Assembly: GCA_032622095.1 (NCBI GenBank) | Contig: CP136061.1 | Location: forward strand, 252,971,582 to 253,035,581 | Source of the DNA: Siphonodentalium dalli | Lineage: Eukaryota > Mollusca > Scaphopoda > Gadilida > Siphonodentaliidae | Direction: 5' to 3' | DNA length: 64,000 bases | Shown: positions 10,955 through 23,398 of the stretch, one piece after another | How the letters are laid out: the number at the start of each line of letters is the position of its first letter | How positions within the stretch are numbered: the stretch's first letter is position 1 | Translations under genes and position numbers: made by a program | Notes under the pieces: generated by a model | What the model saw: only the letters and a program-made list of their open reading frames with translations | Told to the model about the DNA's origin: nothing | Databases searched by the model: none

Positions 10955-13900
10955 GTAGCCATATCAAGTGGGAATGGGTGGGCAATTAACCCGTGTTCTT
11001 ATATACAGGACATAACAGGTTTCAGCAAGTGGTTCACAAGCAATATTGGACAGGGAATACACAGTAGCAATACAAGGCTACCTCAGGTAGTCCAGGAGGT
11101 ATTAGTCGACCTCTGCACCCCAGGACTCAACTTCACCCCACTAATTTTCTTTCTTAATGTCTCCAATAATTTGTTTCGGTTGTTAAACATGAACTAAAAT
11201 GGCCGCAGAGACTCCAGACAAGATGTCGACCATCATGGCGGCCAGTTTTGTTTTATATGCACCAGCTAGGTCTCTTTGGTCACCGTTATAGTAAAGATGA
11301 TACCACGTGCGGTCTTTTTATCCGCTCGATTCTTTATGCTAATATACATCCCTTACAAATTAGCCAACAGAAATAGAAAAATCTCCGATTTTAACATCAG
11401 TGAGCAATATTATCATGACAACTCCACACCTGCTTACTATTGTGAGTTGGGAGCACTTAGGCGAAGAATGACGCCCACAATTTGGAAAGATCACCGAAAT
11501 TTTCTCATATTCACATCATTGGGCATTATTGTCGAGACAATTCCACCAATGCTTTCAGTTGAGTTGGAAATACTGAGGTCAAGTAATTACGTTACATCTC
11601 ATGCAAAAAAAATGGTTTTCCAAATCGAAGATGGCTGCCAAAAAGGCGACCGAAATTTAAAAAACAAGCCTACATTCCTTTACTTTCTTACGATGGGCAT
11701 TATTGTTTCGCGATTTCTACCCACCAATACATGTTGATATGCAATATTGATATGAAGTATTCATTAGGGTTTGGCAATTGATACTCACAGTCAAGATTGC
11801 GGCTAAAATGACGGCCAGAAAAAGAAATCGATATTTTTGCATACTATTCCCAACTTGTCATAATATGGGTATGTATGGATATAACTGTACATAACCCATC
11901 TACTAGTACAACTTAAACGTATCAAAACGCTTAACATAGATCGTATTATTCTGGATAGATGAAAACCCAAAATTAATATCGCGATGTGGCATTTCGAAAT
12001 TCTTTCTCCACTTAGCGCCGACAATGACCATAACCGTAGGTGCGCCGAATGGTCAGAACAATTACATGATAACAGATTCTGATTTGCCATGTCACGTCTA
12101 TAATTATCTGGACCAGCTTCAATTTCTTTGTCAGATAAATCTACGTCGCTCATACCGACAAAGTATTCACAAATTCCTGGGAGAAGGTAATGCGAAAGTT
12201 ATGGTGTCGGTTTTTGTTTTTGTTGTGGTTGTATTTCCACATCCGTTTCGAAGACGTTCTGATTCAACTTGACTAGACGTAAAATTTTGTCTGGATAATA
12301 CTATGCTAGCCTCCCTCAAAACAGTCGGATGGGCTAAAAAATAATGCCTTTATAGCATGAATGTATGCGTTTCTGTTACCCTCTATTATTGTCAGTATGT
12401 GGGCGGCATTATTCAAGAAAATGTCAGGAACTGTGGTGAATTCATTTCACTATGTATTAAAAGAACAATTTATAGTCTCAATGGCAATGGCTGTGGCGAC
12501 CTTTATGACCATACAGTTTTATATATAACTTTAGAATATAGTAGTTAATGTTTCATGCAGGAAAATGATCGCAATAGTGATGTTAATAAGAAATCAATTG
12601 GTGTACCAACGTATGTTGAACTGAATGCAAGAGCTCATCAATGTAACATTCCTCTTGATGTTTTTCGCGTTGAACATTTCACACTTTTGTTGATGGCATT
12701 TGTACTTTCTTGAACCATACCGACCTCCACCCAGCGTGAGTATGACATATCAGCCAACTATCTAAGGTATCGCCTTTTAGACTACACCCCAGTCTTGGTG
12801 GGGCTTATACAGTAGTAGCAAATGGCACATGCCTGGTCCAGTTGATTAAGAACGGCTTCCAAACAGATGGAAACATACAATCTTATCATATAAGAAAAGA
12901 AAAGCCACACATGAGATCCTGTCTGAATCCAAAACATACCAAAATAATGGGCTGTGTAGTCATGGTCCAAATTCATTTCCACTATCATGACACATTCCCA
13001 CAAACTAGAACCGTGTGTACTGTTATCATCTGCTTGGATCTGTTCGGTGAGACGATTGCTAAAAGCCAACAAGATTGTTCTTAGGATCATGTTCAAGAAG
13101 TTTGGGTATATTATGCATTATGGTCTTCTACGCCTTAGCAGAATGGCATCCGTCAAATATCAGACTTGCAACATTCGAAGCCATATACAGAAGTTGTCCG
13201 GATACGCCAGTCCGTTAGCTGAGTATGTGAATTGGTGAACCATATATTGAGAAGTGGCTGTATGGGGAGATCACCCGCTGTACATGTTGGTATGCCCATT
13301 AGGTCAACAAAGTTGACAATACGCAGATATATAGGTCCTTCTGAAATCTAGTATACGCATCGACCGAATACCTTTATAGTGAATCGCACAAGATGAAGCC
13401 CATATGGGGCATATGTAGCATCTGAATTTTACCATAAGCTATACCGCGAATTAAGCTCGCCAAGAATAAGGATACGAATTCCAAGCTTCCGAAACAAACA
13501 CGCGAGCAGGACACCGGCATATGTATTGTTTGAAACATTCCGATTAATGGGACCCTTCTACAAAGAAGTGTAGAAAACTGTTATGAGTGAGATAAATTAA
13601 TCTGACGAAGAGATGGATGGAAACTGGTCTAGATAATGCTAAATGTGACAATTAGAATAAGCTCAGCTACTGTTGTTTTGATTCTTGGAAGTCATAATAT
13701 GAATATTCGGCGAAACCTATATACGGTTACGGCCATTATGGGCCCTTAGTGGAGAATGGATTTTGAAATATCACATCTCGATTTTGGGTTATAATCCTTC
13801 CAAAAGGTTACGACTTACGTGTTGGAACTAATGTACCGTTTCGTTTATACAGATCGATATTATTATGACAAAAAGTTGAAATTAGTATGTTATAATATCG

Positions 13901-15095
13901 GCTTCTTTTCAATATCTGGCCGCCAGTTTGGCCGCCATTATGATTGTGAGTATCAATTGCCAAACCCTAATGAATACTTCATATCAATATTCCGTATCAA
14001 CATGTGATGGTGGGTAGAAATCGTGTAACAATAACGCCCATCGTAAGAAAGTAAAGAAATGTAGGCGTGTTTCGAATTTCGGTCGCAATGTTGGCCGCAT
14101 CTTCAATTTGGAAAACCATTTCTTTCATGAGATGTAAAGTAATTACTTCACCTCAGTATTTCCAACTCACTGTAAAAATAGGTAGAGTTGTCTCGACAAT
14201 AATGCCCAATGATGTGAATATGAGGGAATTTCGGTGATTTTTCAAAATTTGTCCGCAATTGTGGGCGCCATTTTGGATTTAGGGGAATTTTATTTGTATA
14301 TGGTACAAGGAAAGTTCTTCGCCTAAGTGTTCCCAACTCACAATAGCAAGCAAGTGTGGATTTTTCATGACAACAATGTTCACTGATGTTAAAATCGACA
14401 ATTTTTGGAGATTTTTTCCAATTTTGGTGGCCATTTTGGCCGCCATCTTGGATTTAGGTGCATATTCGTCAAATCATATATAAGAGGAATCCTGGCTCGA
14501 GTATCTCCTGCACATATATATGCATGGGTGTTGTTATGATAGCAATAACATTCATTGATTCGAAACATTACATGGCGTTATTAACGTAGATCCGGCTTTG
14601 ACCTATTATACCGGCATTTGGGAAAACGTGATATCGGACAAAATTATCCCACAATGAATGTATATTATGGTCTCCATGTGTTCGCCAATGACTCTTCTAT
14701 ACGATAAATGTATAACATCAGGCCCAGATGTCAATATTTTCCCACAAAGACAAACGAAATGTGATAAAATGTAAGACAAATAGCATATTTTCACATTTCG
14801 GCGGCCATCTTGGCCGCCATATTGGATTCTGTATATTGGCATTACGAATCGAGCGGAGAACAAAACCGCACGTGATATCATCTACACTATGACTGCGACC
14901 AAAGAGACCTGGTGCATATAACAAAAATGGCCGCCATGATGGACGCCATCTTGTATGGAGTCTTTGTGGCCACTTTTGTTTCTTGTTAACAACCGAAAAA
15001 CATTAGAGGAGACATTAAGAAAGAAAATTAGTGGGGCGAAGTTGAGTCCGGGGGGGGGGGGGGGGTTGCAGAGCTCGACCAATATCTCCTGAACT
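10955..15095. mobile_element. 4 kb element with long imperfect inverted arms
   Basis: The left arm (11089 to about 11900) is repeated in reverse complement at about 13840-15095. Matched landmarks include CCCCACTAATTTTCTTTCTT, GGTCTCTTTGGTC, TTCACATCATTGGGCATTAT and TTAGGGTTTGGCAATTGATA. The right arm is about 400 bp longer because of extra segments (about 14450-14830). Both arms repeatedly carry GGCCGCCAT/ATGGCGGCC. The core (11900-13840) has short frames only and no transposase I recognise. Bases 10955-11088 are a fragment of the 1.14 kb unit. It resembles a long-TIR or foldback DNA element, but no clean target duplication was seen. Confidence 0.7.
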
Positions 15096-15132
15096 AATAT
15101 GCAGCAGACAAAAAAGCGCGGATGCAGTTGTT

Positions 15133-15335
15133 GATATTTTATTTTTAGCTTGTCGTCTGACGTCATCATCTAGTCTTGAGACGCCGGTGTGCATTCTGGA
15201 TACCCGTTTTGGTGGTGTGCATTCACAACCTTGCTATTCTATTTTTAGCTTGTTGTCTGACATAACCAGCTAGTCCGGGGATGTCGGTGTGCTTTCTTTG
15301 AATGCCTGTTTTGGAGGTGGGAATTCATAAATCTC
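15133..15335 (+). repeat. ~105-bp tandem duplication
   Basis: TATTTTATTTTTAGCTTGTC... (15133) recurs at about 15236 as TATTCTATTTTTAGCTTGTT. Both copies continue through GTCGTCTGAC/GTTGTCTGAC and GGTGTGC. The flanking sequence to 15960 shows nothing else recognisable. Confidence 0.7.
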
Positions 15336-15962
15336 AAAATATACTATGAATAGTATATATTGGTACCAAAGAGTGGGATAAGCGAATCTCACAATATCAA
15401 CTCGATTTGAAAGTTACAGAGGGAAATATTGCTGTCAATGGGTGATGTTCCTCCGATTGCCTTAACAGTTATATCACAAATAAATTTATTGAGGGGCATG
15501 CCTTCACTGCTCATCACCTAGCTTAATTTTGCCTGGTTCCACTTTCAAAGCTTATGTTGTGGGAGTACGTACGGCAAGGTGATTTTTTGTGTTTTTTTCA
15601 CACCCCCCAGAAACCAGCAATGGCGTGTTTAATTGAACCCGATGGTTATCTATAGAATCTGACCCTGTGAAATAAACAGCACCCAAGTTCTCACTTCCAT
15701 TTGTAAAGAATTGTTATGTTTCTATGAGCAAATAAATTTCCAAACTGTCTAGCTGTCATTATTAAAATTCAAATAATGACAATAAGCTTAAATGGCCATT
15801 TCTGGTAAGTTATCGACCATCATATACGTAATCATAAACAGCATATAGCAAGCATACATTCGTCTTGTATTCAACGTTCCCGGTTTTGTTCTTCATTTTA
15901 AAAAGCGGCAGGAAGTCTTCGTCTATATTTTTCAGTCTACCACCATTGGCCCATTAATATTA

Positions 15963-16753
15963 TGCCCCGGTTCCATATTCCCGATTTTCTGTCCCGAATT
16001 AGTATATTCGGCACCAATTCGGTACCAGACCAAATCGGCAGCATTCGAGAGAATTCTGGACGAGTTTTATTCCAAAAGCCGCCGAACTGATGACAAAATT
16101 TAATCGTCCCGAACATTGCCGAGTATTCCAGAATGCTTCCGAATTTCTTCCCGAATGATAACGAATTATCCCGAACTGATACCGAAATTTCGTGCGAGTA
16201 GCTGCCGAATTGGCCAGATTACTACCGACTTGTTACCGAATACCCCGAATCAATGCCGAACTGGTACCGAATTGATGCCGAATAAATACCGAATTGGTAT
16301 TCAATTGCTGCCGAACGTCCCGAATCGATGCCGAATTTTGCAGATACACCGGATCTCAGTATAAAAGCAGCCACGCATGGCGAATTCGGGAATAAGCTAC
16401 CGAATACTGCCGACTACTCCAGAATATCCACCCGAATATTGGCGAATACTGCCGAATACTGCCGACTACTCCCGAATAGGTGCCGAATTGTTCCCGAATT
16501 TCTCCCGATGATTGACAAATCGGGAGCGATTCGGCTTGGTTCCCGATAGTTTTGAACATTTCAAAACTGTCGGGAGCGGGCCCAGAATCGTCCCGAATCG
16601 ACCTCGATAGCACCGATATCCCCGATCATGTTCGGGGGTAAAAATTCACTGTACCGACTCGTCCCGAACTTACTCCACGATTTTTGCAAAATTATGATTC
16701 GGGAGTCATTCGGGAACATTCGGGGTGGAAAATCGGGGATATGGAACCGGGGC
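15963..16753. mobile_element. MITE packed with CCGAAT/ATTCGG motifs, 791 bp
   Basis: The left end GCCCCGGTTCCATATTCCCG is mirrored at the right end (CGGGGATATGGAACCGGGGC). TTA lies directly on both sides (15960-15962, 16754-16756). The interior is an irregular run of CCGAAT, CCGAACT and CCCGAAT words in both orientations, spaced about 10-25 bp apart, giving no stable period. No coding potential. The TTA flanks suggest a Harbinger-type element. Confidence 0.75.
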
Positions 16754-16756
16754 TTA

Positions 16757-17245
16757 ATAGCAGCCAGTTGATGCACCAGGAACAGCAACCGTGATATATC
16801 GTTTTATAAACGGACCGTTAATGGCATGTTTACTAATTACATTTAATAATCATAACGAATGGTCATTGTTTTTATATATATAGCGTTTAGCGACAACACA
16901 TAATGTTCAGAATGAATGTTGAGAATCCTTTCTGTCAAATGAGGACTTTCATCTGATAACGTCATGACGTCATAAAGCGTTTCAGTTGTATTTTGTGTAT
17001 ATATGGCTCATAGGAGTGGTTCATTTATGTGTATAATCTGATACACATTTCTGGTTTTAACTATCAAATGGGACTCGGTGGATAACAAGTTATTTTTGTA
17101 GAAAACGTCAAAATATAGCGATTCTATGTGATTTTCAAATGAGGACCAAGAATTAGGTCCCCATTTGCTACTCAAGTCCCAATTTGTTGTTGTGTATTCC
17201 AGACGAGGTCCTCATTTGGCACATTATACAAACGCTCCCTCACAC
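16757..17245. repeat. Degenerate repeat with TCAAATGAGGAC words
   Basis: Variants of CAAATGAGGAC/GTCCTCATTTG occur near 16937, 17065, 17137, 17155 and 17208, in both orientations. No gene is seen. The words loosely resemble the GGGGACCTTGTG parts of the 1.14 kb unit at 6-9 kb, but I cannot prove a relationship. Confidence 0.35.
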
Positions 17246-17290
17246 GCACACCCCCCCCCCCCCCCCCCACACACACACACCCTCACACAT
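17238..17290 (+). repeat. Poly-C and (CA)n microsatellite
   Basis: A run of about 18 C is followed by alternating CA. Confidence 0.95.
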
Positions 17291-17795
17291 GTTTGTATTA
17301 CCGTCCCAACGAGGTATCGAACTCTATAACTACCAACCGAGGTCTACCCTTTCTGCTGTAGTTGGAGACCAACATGCGTTATAATCGTGTAGTTGTACCG
17401 GTCCCTTTGCGGGAAACCACGACCCTGGAACAGTAATTGGCTCACAAATCATTTTACAGCAGCGAAAACTTCACCATCATCATGAGGTAAATTCATAACA
17501 CGCCCATTTTCCATATAAGGGGTGACATAGAGAGGTAGTATAGCATCATTGTGTGTACCATCCTTACGAGGTAAATTCAAAATAACACACTTTTTACCAT
17601 ATAAGGGGCGACGTAACATACAGATGTAGCTGCTTTTAATGAACAATTTACTGATAGAGGTAACTTTGTGAATACAGAGTTTGTGAGCTCTGCAGTAGTT
17701 GGGATGTGAATTGGTCATCAACAACCTTGTCGCTCGGCTTTATTCCTTTTCTAGTCCGGTAAAAAATGCCGAATATAGGCAGAACCTATATTTAA
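17291..17795. repeat. Spacer with a short duplicated motif
   Basis: A short block around ATGAGGTAAATTCA...CCATATAAGGGG appears at about 17480-17525 and, diverged (ACGAGGTAAATTCA), at about 17566-17610. Nothing else is recognised. Confidence 0.4.
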
Positions 17796-19665
17796 CTCTG
17801 CTAATTGGATTAAAACAGTCACTGGACATATAATTTTTGCAAATGTTTTCTTAACATGCCATGTTATTGCCATGTTAGTGGTCCCATTGTTCTAATTGGA
17901 TTAAAATATTGCAAATATTGTCATAACATCCCATGTTTCTGCCAAATTAAGGGGTCCCCATTGTTCTAATTGGATTAAGACAGTCACTGGGCATATTGTC
18001 ATAACACCCCATGTTTCTGCCAAATTAAGGGGTCCCCATTGTTCTAATTGGATTAAAACAGTCACTGGGCATATAAATTCTGCAAATATTGTCATAACAT
18101 CCCATGTTTCTGCCAAATTAAGGGATCCCCATTATTCTAATTGGACTAAAACAGTCACTGGGTATATAAATTCTGCAAATATTGTCATAACATCCCATGT
18201 TTCTGCCAAATTAAGGGGTCCCCTCTCCCCATTGTTCTAATTGGATTAAAACAGTCACTGCAACAGTCACGTTCCTCAAATATTTTCATAACATCCCATG
18301 TTTCTACCAAATTAAGGGGTCCCCATTGTTCTAATTGGATTTAAACAGTCACTGTGCACATATATAAGTTCTGCAAATATTGTCATAACATCCCATGTTT
18401 CTACCAAATTAAGGTGTCCTCATTGTTCTAATTGGATTAAAACAGTTACTGGGCACATAAGTTCTGCAAATATTGTCATAACATGCCATGTTTCTACCAA
18501 ATTAAGGGGTCACCATTGTTCTAATTGGATTAAAACAGTCACTGGGCATATACATTCTGCAAATATTGTCATAACATCCCATGTTTCTGCCAAATTTAGG
18601 GGTCCCCATTGTTCTAATTGGACACTGGGCATATAAATTCTGCAAATATTATCATAACATCCCATGTTTCTGCCAAATTAAGGGGTCCCCATTGTTCTAA
18701 TTGGACTAAAACAGTCACTGGGCATATACATTCTGCAAATATTGTCATAACATCCCATGTTTCTGCCAAATTTAGGGCTCCCCATTGTTCTATTTGGATT
18801 AAACTAGTCACTGGGCATATAAATTCTGCAAATATTGTCATAACATACCATGTTTCTGCCAAATTAAGGTGTCCCCATTAATCTAATTGGAATAAGACAG
18901 TCACTGGGCATATAAATTCTGCAAATAATTCCATAACATCCCATGTTTCTGCCAAATTAAGGGGTCTCCATTGTTCTAATTGGATTAAAACAGTCACTGG
19001 GCATATAAATTCTGCAAATATTGTCATAAAATCCCATGTTTCTACCAAATTAAGGGGTCCCCATTGTTCTAATTGGATTAAAACAGTCACTGGGCATATA
19101 TATTCTGCAAATATTGTCATAACATCCCATGTTTCTGCCAAATTAAGGTATCCTCATTGTTCTAATTAGACTAAAACAGCCACTGGGCATATAAATTCTG
19201 CAAATATTGTCATAACATCCCATGTTTCTGCCAAATTAAGGGGTCCCCATTGTTCTAATTGGACTAAAACAGTCACTGGGCATATAAATTCTGCAAATAT
19301 TATCATAACATCCCATGTTTCTGCCAAATTAAGGGGTCCCCGTTGTTCTAATTGGATTAAAACAGTCACTGGGCATATAAATTCTGCAAATATTGTCATA
19401 ACATCCCATGTTTCTGCAAATTAAGGTGTCCTCATTGTTCTAATTAGACTAAAACAGTCACTGGACATATAAATTCTGCAAATATTGTCATAACATCCCA
19501 TGTTTCTGCCAAATTAAGGGGTCCCCATTTTTCTAATTGGACTAAAACAGTCACTGGGCATATAAATTCTGCAAATATTATCATAACATCCCATGTTTCT
19601 GCCAAATTAAGGGGTCCCCATTGTTCTAATTGGATTAAAACAGTCACTGGGCATATAAATTAGCA
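17796..19665 (-). repeat. 93-bp minisatellite, about 20 copies
   Basis: The unit runs CTAATTGGATTAAAACAGTC ... CCAAATTAAGGGGTCCCC and is 93 bp. Because 93 is divisible by three, several minus-strand frames stay open over two or three units (31-residue repeats such as LAETWDVMTIFAEF). The frames break irregularly and have no start or splice context, so I treat them as an artefact of period. Confidence 0.93.
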
Positions 19666-20600
19666 AATATTTTGATAACGACCAATGTTGACACATAATG
19701 CATCGCGACTGATATAAATTAGTAAAGTGTAATGACAAATGTTGAACAATAATGCATCTCGACTGTACTGTTGCAACAGTGCTATAAAATGGGGGGGGGG
19801 GGGGGGTGTCAGGATCTGAATTATCTCAGATCTGAATTATGCAGGGGTGGGGATGGATATATGGAGAAATAGGGGTTCATTCAGATGAACTGATATAAAT
19901 TATTAGAGCGATAACGACCAATGTTGACACATATTGCATCGCGACTGAACTGTCGCGCCCAGGCTATACAATAGGGAGGGGGATCATTCAAATGGGGGGG
20001 GGGGGGGGTTTGTCAGAATCTGAATTATCTCTATAGAAAGGAATAGCAATTGATGTACATATATAGTAATATATACAAATTATTATCACATGATAAAATA
20101 TGTATGTAACAGCTAACGCGACTATACCGATGAAAAAATAAATAAATTGGGGAAGGGGGCGTCAGGCTATATGGGGAAATAATGTTTATACCAATGAACT
20201 AATATAAATTTGTAGAGCGATAACGACCAATGTTGACATATAATGCATTGCGACTCTACTGTCGCGGCAATGCTATAAAATAGGGGGGGGGGTCTGAAAT
20301 GATCTCTACCGGTATCTCTATAGTCTATAGATGGCGCCAGATTCTATTGTAAGGAATAGCAACTGATTTACCTATATAGTACAAATTAGTATCGCATGAT
20401 AAAATATGTACATGTACGTAACAGCTAATGCGACTATACCGATGAACAAATAAATTCGGGGTGAGGGTATATGGGGAAATAGGGGTTTATACCGATATAA
20501 ATTTGTATAGCGACAATGACCAATGTTGACATATAGTGCATCGCGACTGAACTGTCGCGCAAAGGCTATATCTAAATGAATAGCATGCATGTCATGTGTC
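19666..20600 (+). repeat. Degenerate 230-310 bp tandem repeat, four copies
   Basis: The landmark CGATAACGACCAATGTTGAC occurs near 19674, 19911, 20218 and (diverged) 20508. Each is followed by TGCATCGCGACT and, in three of them, a G tract after CTATA-AAT (19790, 19994, 20285). Confidence 0.8.
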
Positions 20601-20769
20601 AAAACTGTAGTATATCACGATTATACTTGTGGTATTAGGGTGTGGGGCAGCGGTGACCAGCTAGAGGCTCCAAACGGAAAAGTTTGTCATGTAGAACTGT
20701 GAAAATGTTAAAATTCATTAACATAGGATTTCCCATTAAAATCGATTTATGTCGATGAAACTCTTATTT

Positions 20770-21240
20770 TTCAAAAAATTAAGCTGATACTTCGTGTGTG
20801 TGCCTGTAATACTTATATATTCTCAAAATGACAGAGTCCAAAACGCAATTATGTTTTAGATGTTTCACATGTTTCACATAACTCCACCAAAAATGTCGGA
20901 CAGAGGTCATAATCGCAGGTGCACAGGTTCCCATGGTACTTAATATCTGTGCCAAGTTAAAAAAAAATTGACCTAAAAATGTAGGAATAAAAGCTCGGGC
21001 AAAATAATACATGTTGCGAAAATTTTCGAAGTCGAAAAAGGGGGGGATACCTCCACCAAAAACAGTCCGACAGACGTCATAATCGCGGGTCCACAGATTC
21101 CCATGGCGGTTGATGTCTGTGCCAAGTTTCACGGCAATTGATCAAAAAACGACTGAGAAAAACTCCGGACAAATTTGTATCTACTGGCGGACGGACGACG
21201 GACGGACGTACTGGTCAGAGTATAGTTGTGGGGTGACCGC
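20770..21240 (-). repeat. Interspersed repeat with GGACGGACGG end
   Basis: A module containing CTCCACCAAAAA, GTCATAATCGC, TTCCCATGG and TCTGTGCCAAGTT occurs twice in tandem (about 20880-20960 and 21050-21135). It is followed by TGGCGGACGGACGACGGACG. This looks like the 3' part of an interspersed element. I cannot assign it to a class. Confidence 0.5.
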
Positions 21241-22095
21241 ACTGGTCAGATAATACTTGTGGGTTGCGATCTTTTGTTTGAGTAATTTGTGGGGTGCAAG
21301 ACTGACGATTTTTTAAAGAGCGTATTTTTGGAAGGTAATCCAATGACTAGATATCCTTTCTAAACACCGTTAAAGATCCCACAAAGTTTTTACAGCTTAG
21401 GAATCAGAATCAGTCAGACAGTTGAAAATGAGTGAAAAATAAACACTTCTAAAAATAACACTGATAGGTGATAAAACGTGTTCGCCATGAACACAGACAT
21501 ACCGATGTACTTCCAATTTACGACTCCAAAACTTACCACAAATCAGATGTATTGAAGCAGGATTGAGACGTAGATATCAATATTTTTTGCAATTATGAAT
21601 TCACAAAATGCCGTGATAAAACTAAATCATTGTGTAACTAGATAGTTGAAAACGAGAGAAAAATAAACACTTCTAAAAATAGCATTTACCTCGTTGAGCT
21701 GCTTGCATACTCGTGAAAGGTTACGCCAGTTGAAAACGAAAATATTAATACTAAAAATAGCATTTACCTATGTGAGTCGTTGGTATGCACACACCGGATT
21801 GCGCATGCGCAAAACTTGATGTGTCTGGTGACAGGTGTTGGGACCAATGAGAACCATTAGTGTGTGAAAATGATATTAGGCAGCGGAATGTGTGTCAAGA
21901 TGAAAACACACTCCACTGACTGTGCACCGGTATTCCGTGGTATATCCCATAATGCAATATGATAATCTGCGTGAAATTCTGAATAACTTCACGAGGTTAC
22001 AAAGCGAGGTAATGGGAAAAAGTACCTCGGGATTTTGGAATACCTCGGTAGGCGATTTTGCAACCATACGATTTACCTCACAAATAACGCTTGAC
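21241..22095. repeat. Spacer with three copies of a ~40-bp motif
   Basis: Variants of GAAAAATAAACACTTCTAAAAATA occur near 21433 and 21658, with a weaker copy near 21740. The rest shows no gene. Confidence 0.45.
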
Positions 22096-22097
22096 GA

Positions 22098-22213
22098 ACA
22101 CACACACACACACACACACCCTCCCACACACCCTCACACACACCCTCACACACACACCCTCCCTCACACACACACCCCCACACACACACATATACACAGA
22201 TACACACACACAG
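22098..22213 (+). repeat. (CA)n-rich microsatellite with CCCT interruptions
   Basis: Long CACACA tracts are broken by CCCTC. An (AT)n tract follows at 22224-22237. Confidence 0.95.
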
Positions 22214-22489
22214 ACGACGGGTTATATATATATATATAGATTATTCCACTCCCATTGACGTGAGTCACGTGTATTCAACGGAATCCCAGCCATTGAATAC
22301 ATATTAGTGTATACCTCTAGTGGAATACAAGCCGGAACTATTCTTGTTGACGTTGTCGCCAATAAAGATGACGTACTGTGATCCCCCCATAATTACTGGT
22401 TATTTGTCAGACTTAAATCACAATAAAAGTAGCTATAGTAACAATGGAGGTGACATTCATGGATTGAACTTATCTGACTGAACGGTGTA

Positions 22490-22672
22490 GAATAAATACA
22501 GAACACAACTTGCATCATAATCTCGAATCTTTTATCGAACTCGTTGCGGACGGCGCATAGTTATATTTCGCTCGAGCTACGCTCTCACGAAATATATCCT
22601 TGCACCATCCGCAACTCATTCGATAAAATAGTCTCGATTAAGATGCGCGTTGTGTTCAGTCTATTTATTAAG
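22490..22672. repeat. ~180-bp imperfect palindrome
   Basis: The left arm (ACAGAACACAACTTGCATCA ... GTTGCGGACGGCGCA) pairs with the right arm (GCACCATCCGCAAC ... GATGCGCGTTGTGTTCAG). The centre is CTCGAGCTACGCTCTCACG near 22570. Coding function is unlikely. Confidence 0.75.
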
Positions 22673-22873
22673 GGAATATTCGAAGTCCGTACTTCATGAT
22701 AGCTCTGTTCTGTCACTATCTATACTACGACATATACACTTAATTGCGCTGCCTACTTTACGGTAGCTCTGCTCTGTAGTTCTCTATCCTATATGTGATA
22801 TACACTTAGTAGCAGCTCTGGATTCGTTTACCGGATAGTAGCGCTACCACACTAATTCTGAACAAGCACGCAT
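22673..22873 (+). repeat. ~75-bp tandem pair
   Basis: ATAGCTCTGTTCTGTCACTATCTAT...GATATACACTTA-like sequence occurs twice (about 22701 and 22753). Confidence 0.5.
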
Positions 22874-22877
22874 TTAA

Positions 22878-23321
22878 AGGTACTCAATCCGATTAAGGGC
22901 CACTCAATTACTATTTATTTGGTTTCGGGGGTAAACAAATATTTGATTCGAGTCGAGGAACCCACCCATCAAAGCTCAGATTGATCAGATATCGATTTTT
23001 AAAATATATTGTTGTTCACCACCTGGAATATTTAGTGGCCCAGTAAAAGTCGACGAGAAGACTGTCTCGGACCAAATTGCGGATGAAGATGGATAACTCT
23101 AACATCAAGTGTCAGATATTTGACAAACCGGAAAAAATTTCGTTGAAGAAATTTAAATGTTGGTAAATTATAGGTTTTGGGCAATTTTATACTATATATG
23201 ACTGTGGATAGCTTTATTTTTGTGCAATTAATCGATTCTGATAACATAAGCGGCATTTAAAAAAACAATTTTGCTGTTGGAATTTGATGATATGGGGACC
23301 ATCGAATCGGAGTGAGTACCT
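22878..23321 (+). mobile_element. TTAA-flanked MITE family P1, copy 1, 444 bp
   Basis: The terminal inverted repeats are AGGTACTCAATCCGATT on the left and its near-complement on the right (AATCGGAGTGAGTACCT). TTAA is directly outside at 22874-22877 and 23322-23325. TTAA target sites are characteristic of piggyBac-type transposition. The interior landmark GATGAAGATGGATAACTCTA is shared with the other copies. Non-coding. Confidence 0.85.
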
Positions 23322-23398
23322 TTAAAAGTATCTATGTATTGCGTTATTTATCATAAACTCGGCCCTCATTTGATCTTCAATCATTTCCGATGTTCTTA

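Noticed and set aside
11276-11737. 153-codon ORF in the left inverted arm
   Set aside because: The homologous right arm is full of stops and indels, and no domain is recognisable.
11803-12153. Minus-strand 116-codon ORF as a transposase
   Set aside because: The start (MSDVDLSDKEIEAGPDNYRRD) looks protein-like, but I recognise no family and the rest overlaps the inverted arm.
20779-21132. Minus-strand ORF with KLGTDI and KLAQIL repeats
   Set aside because: The two similar stretches are a duplicated non-coding module of an interspersed repeat, not a gene.
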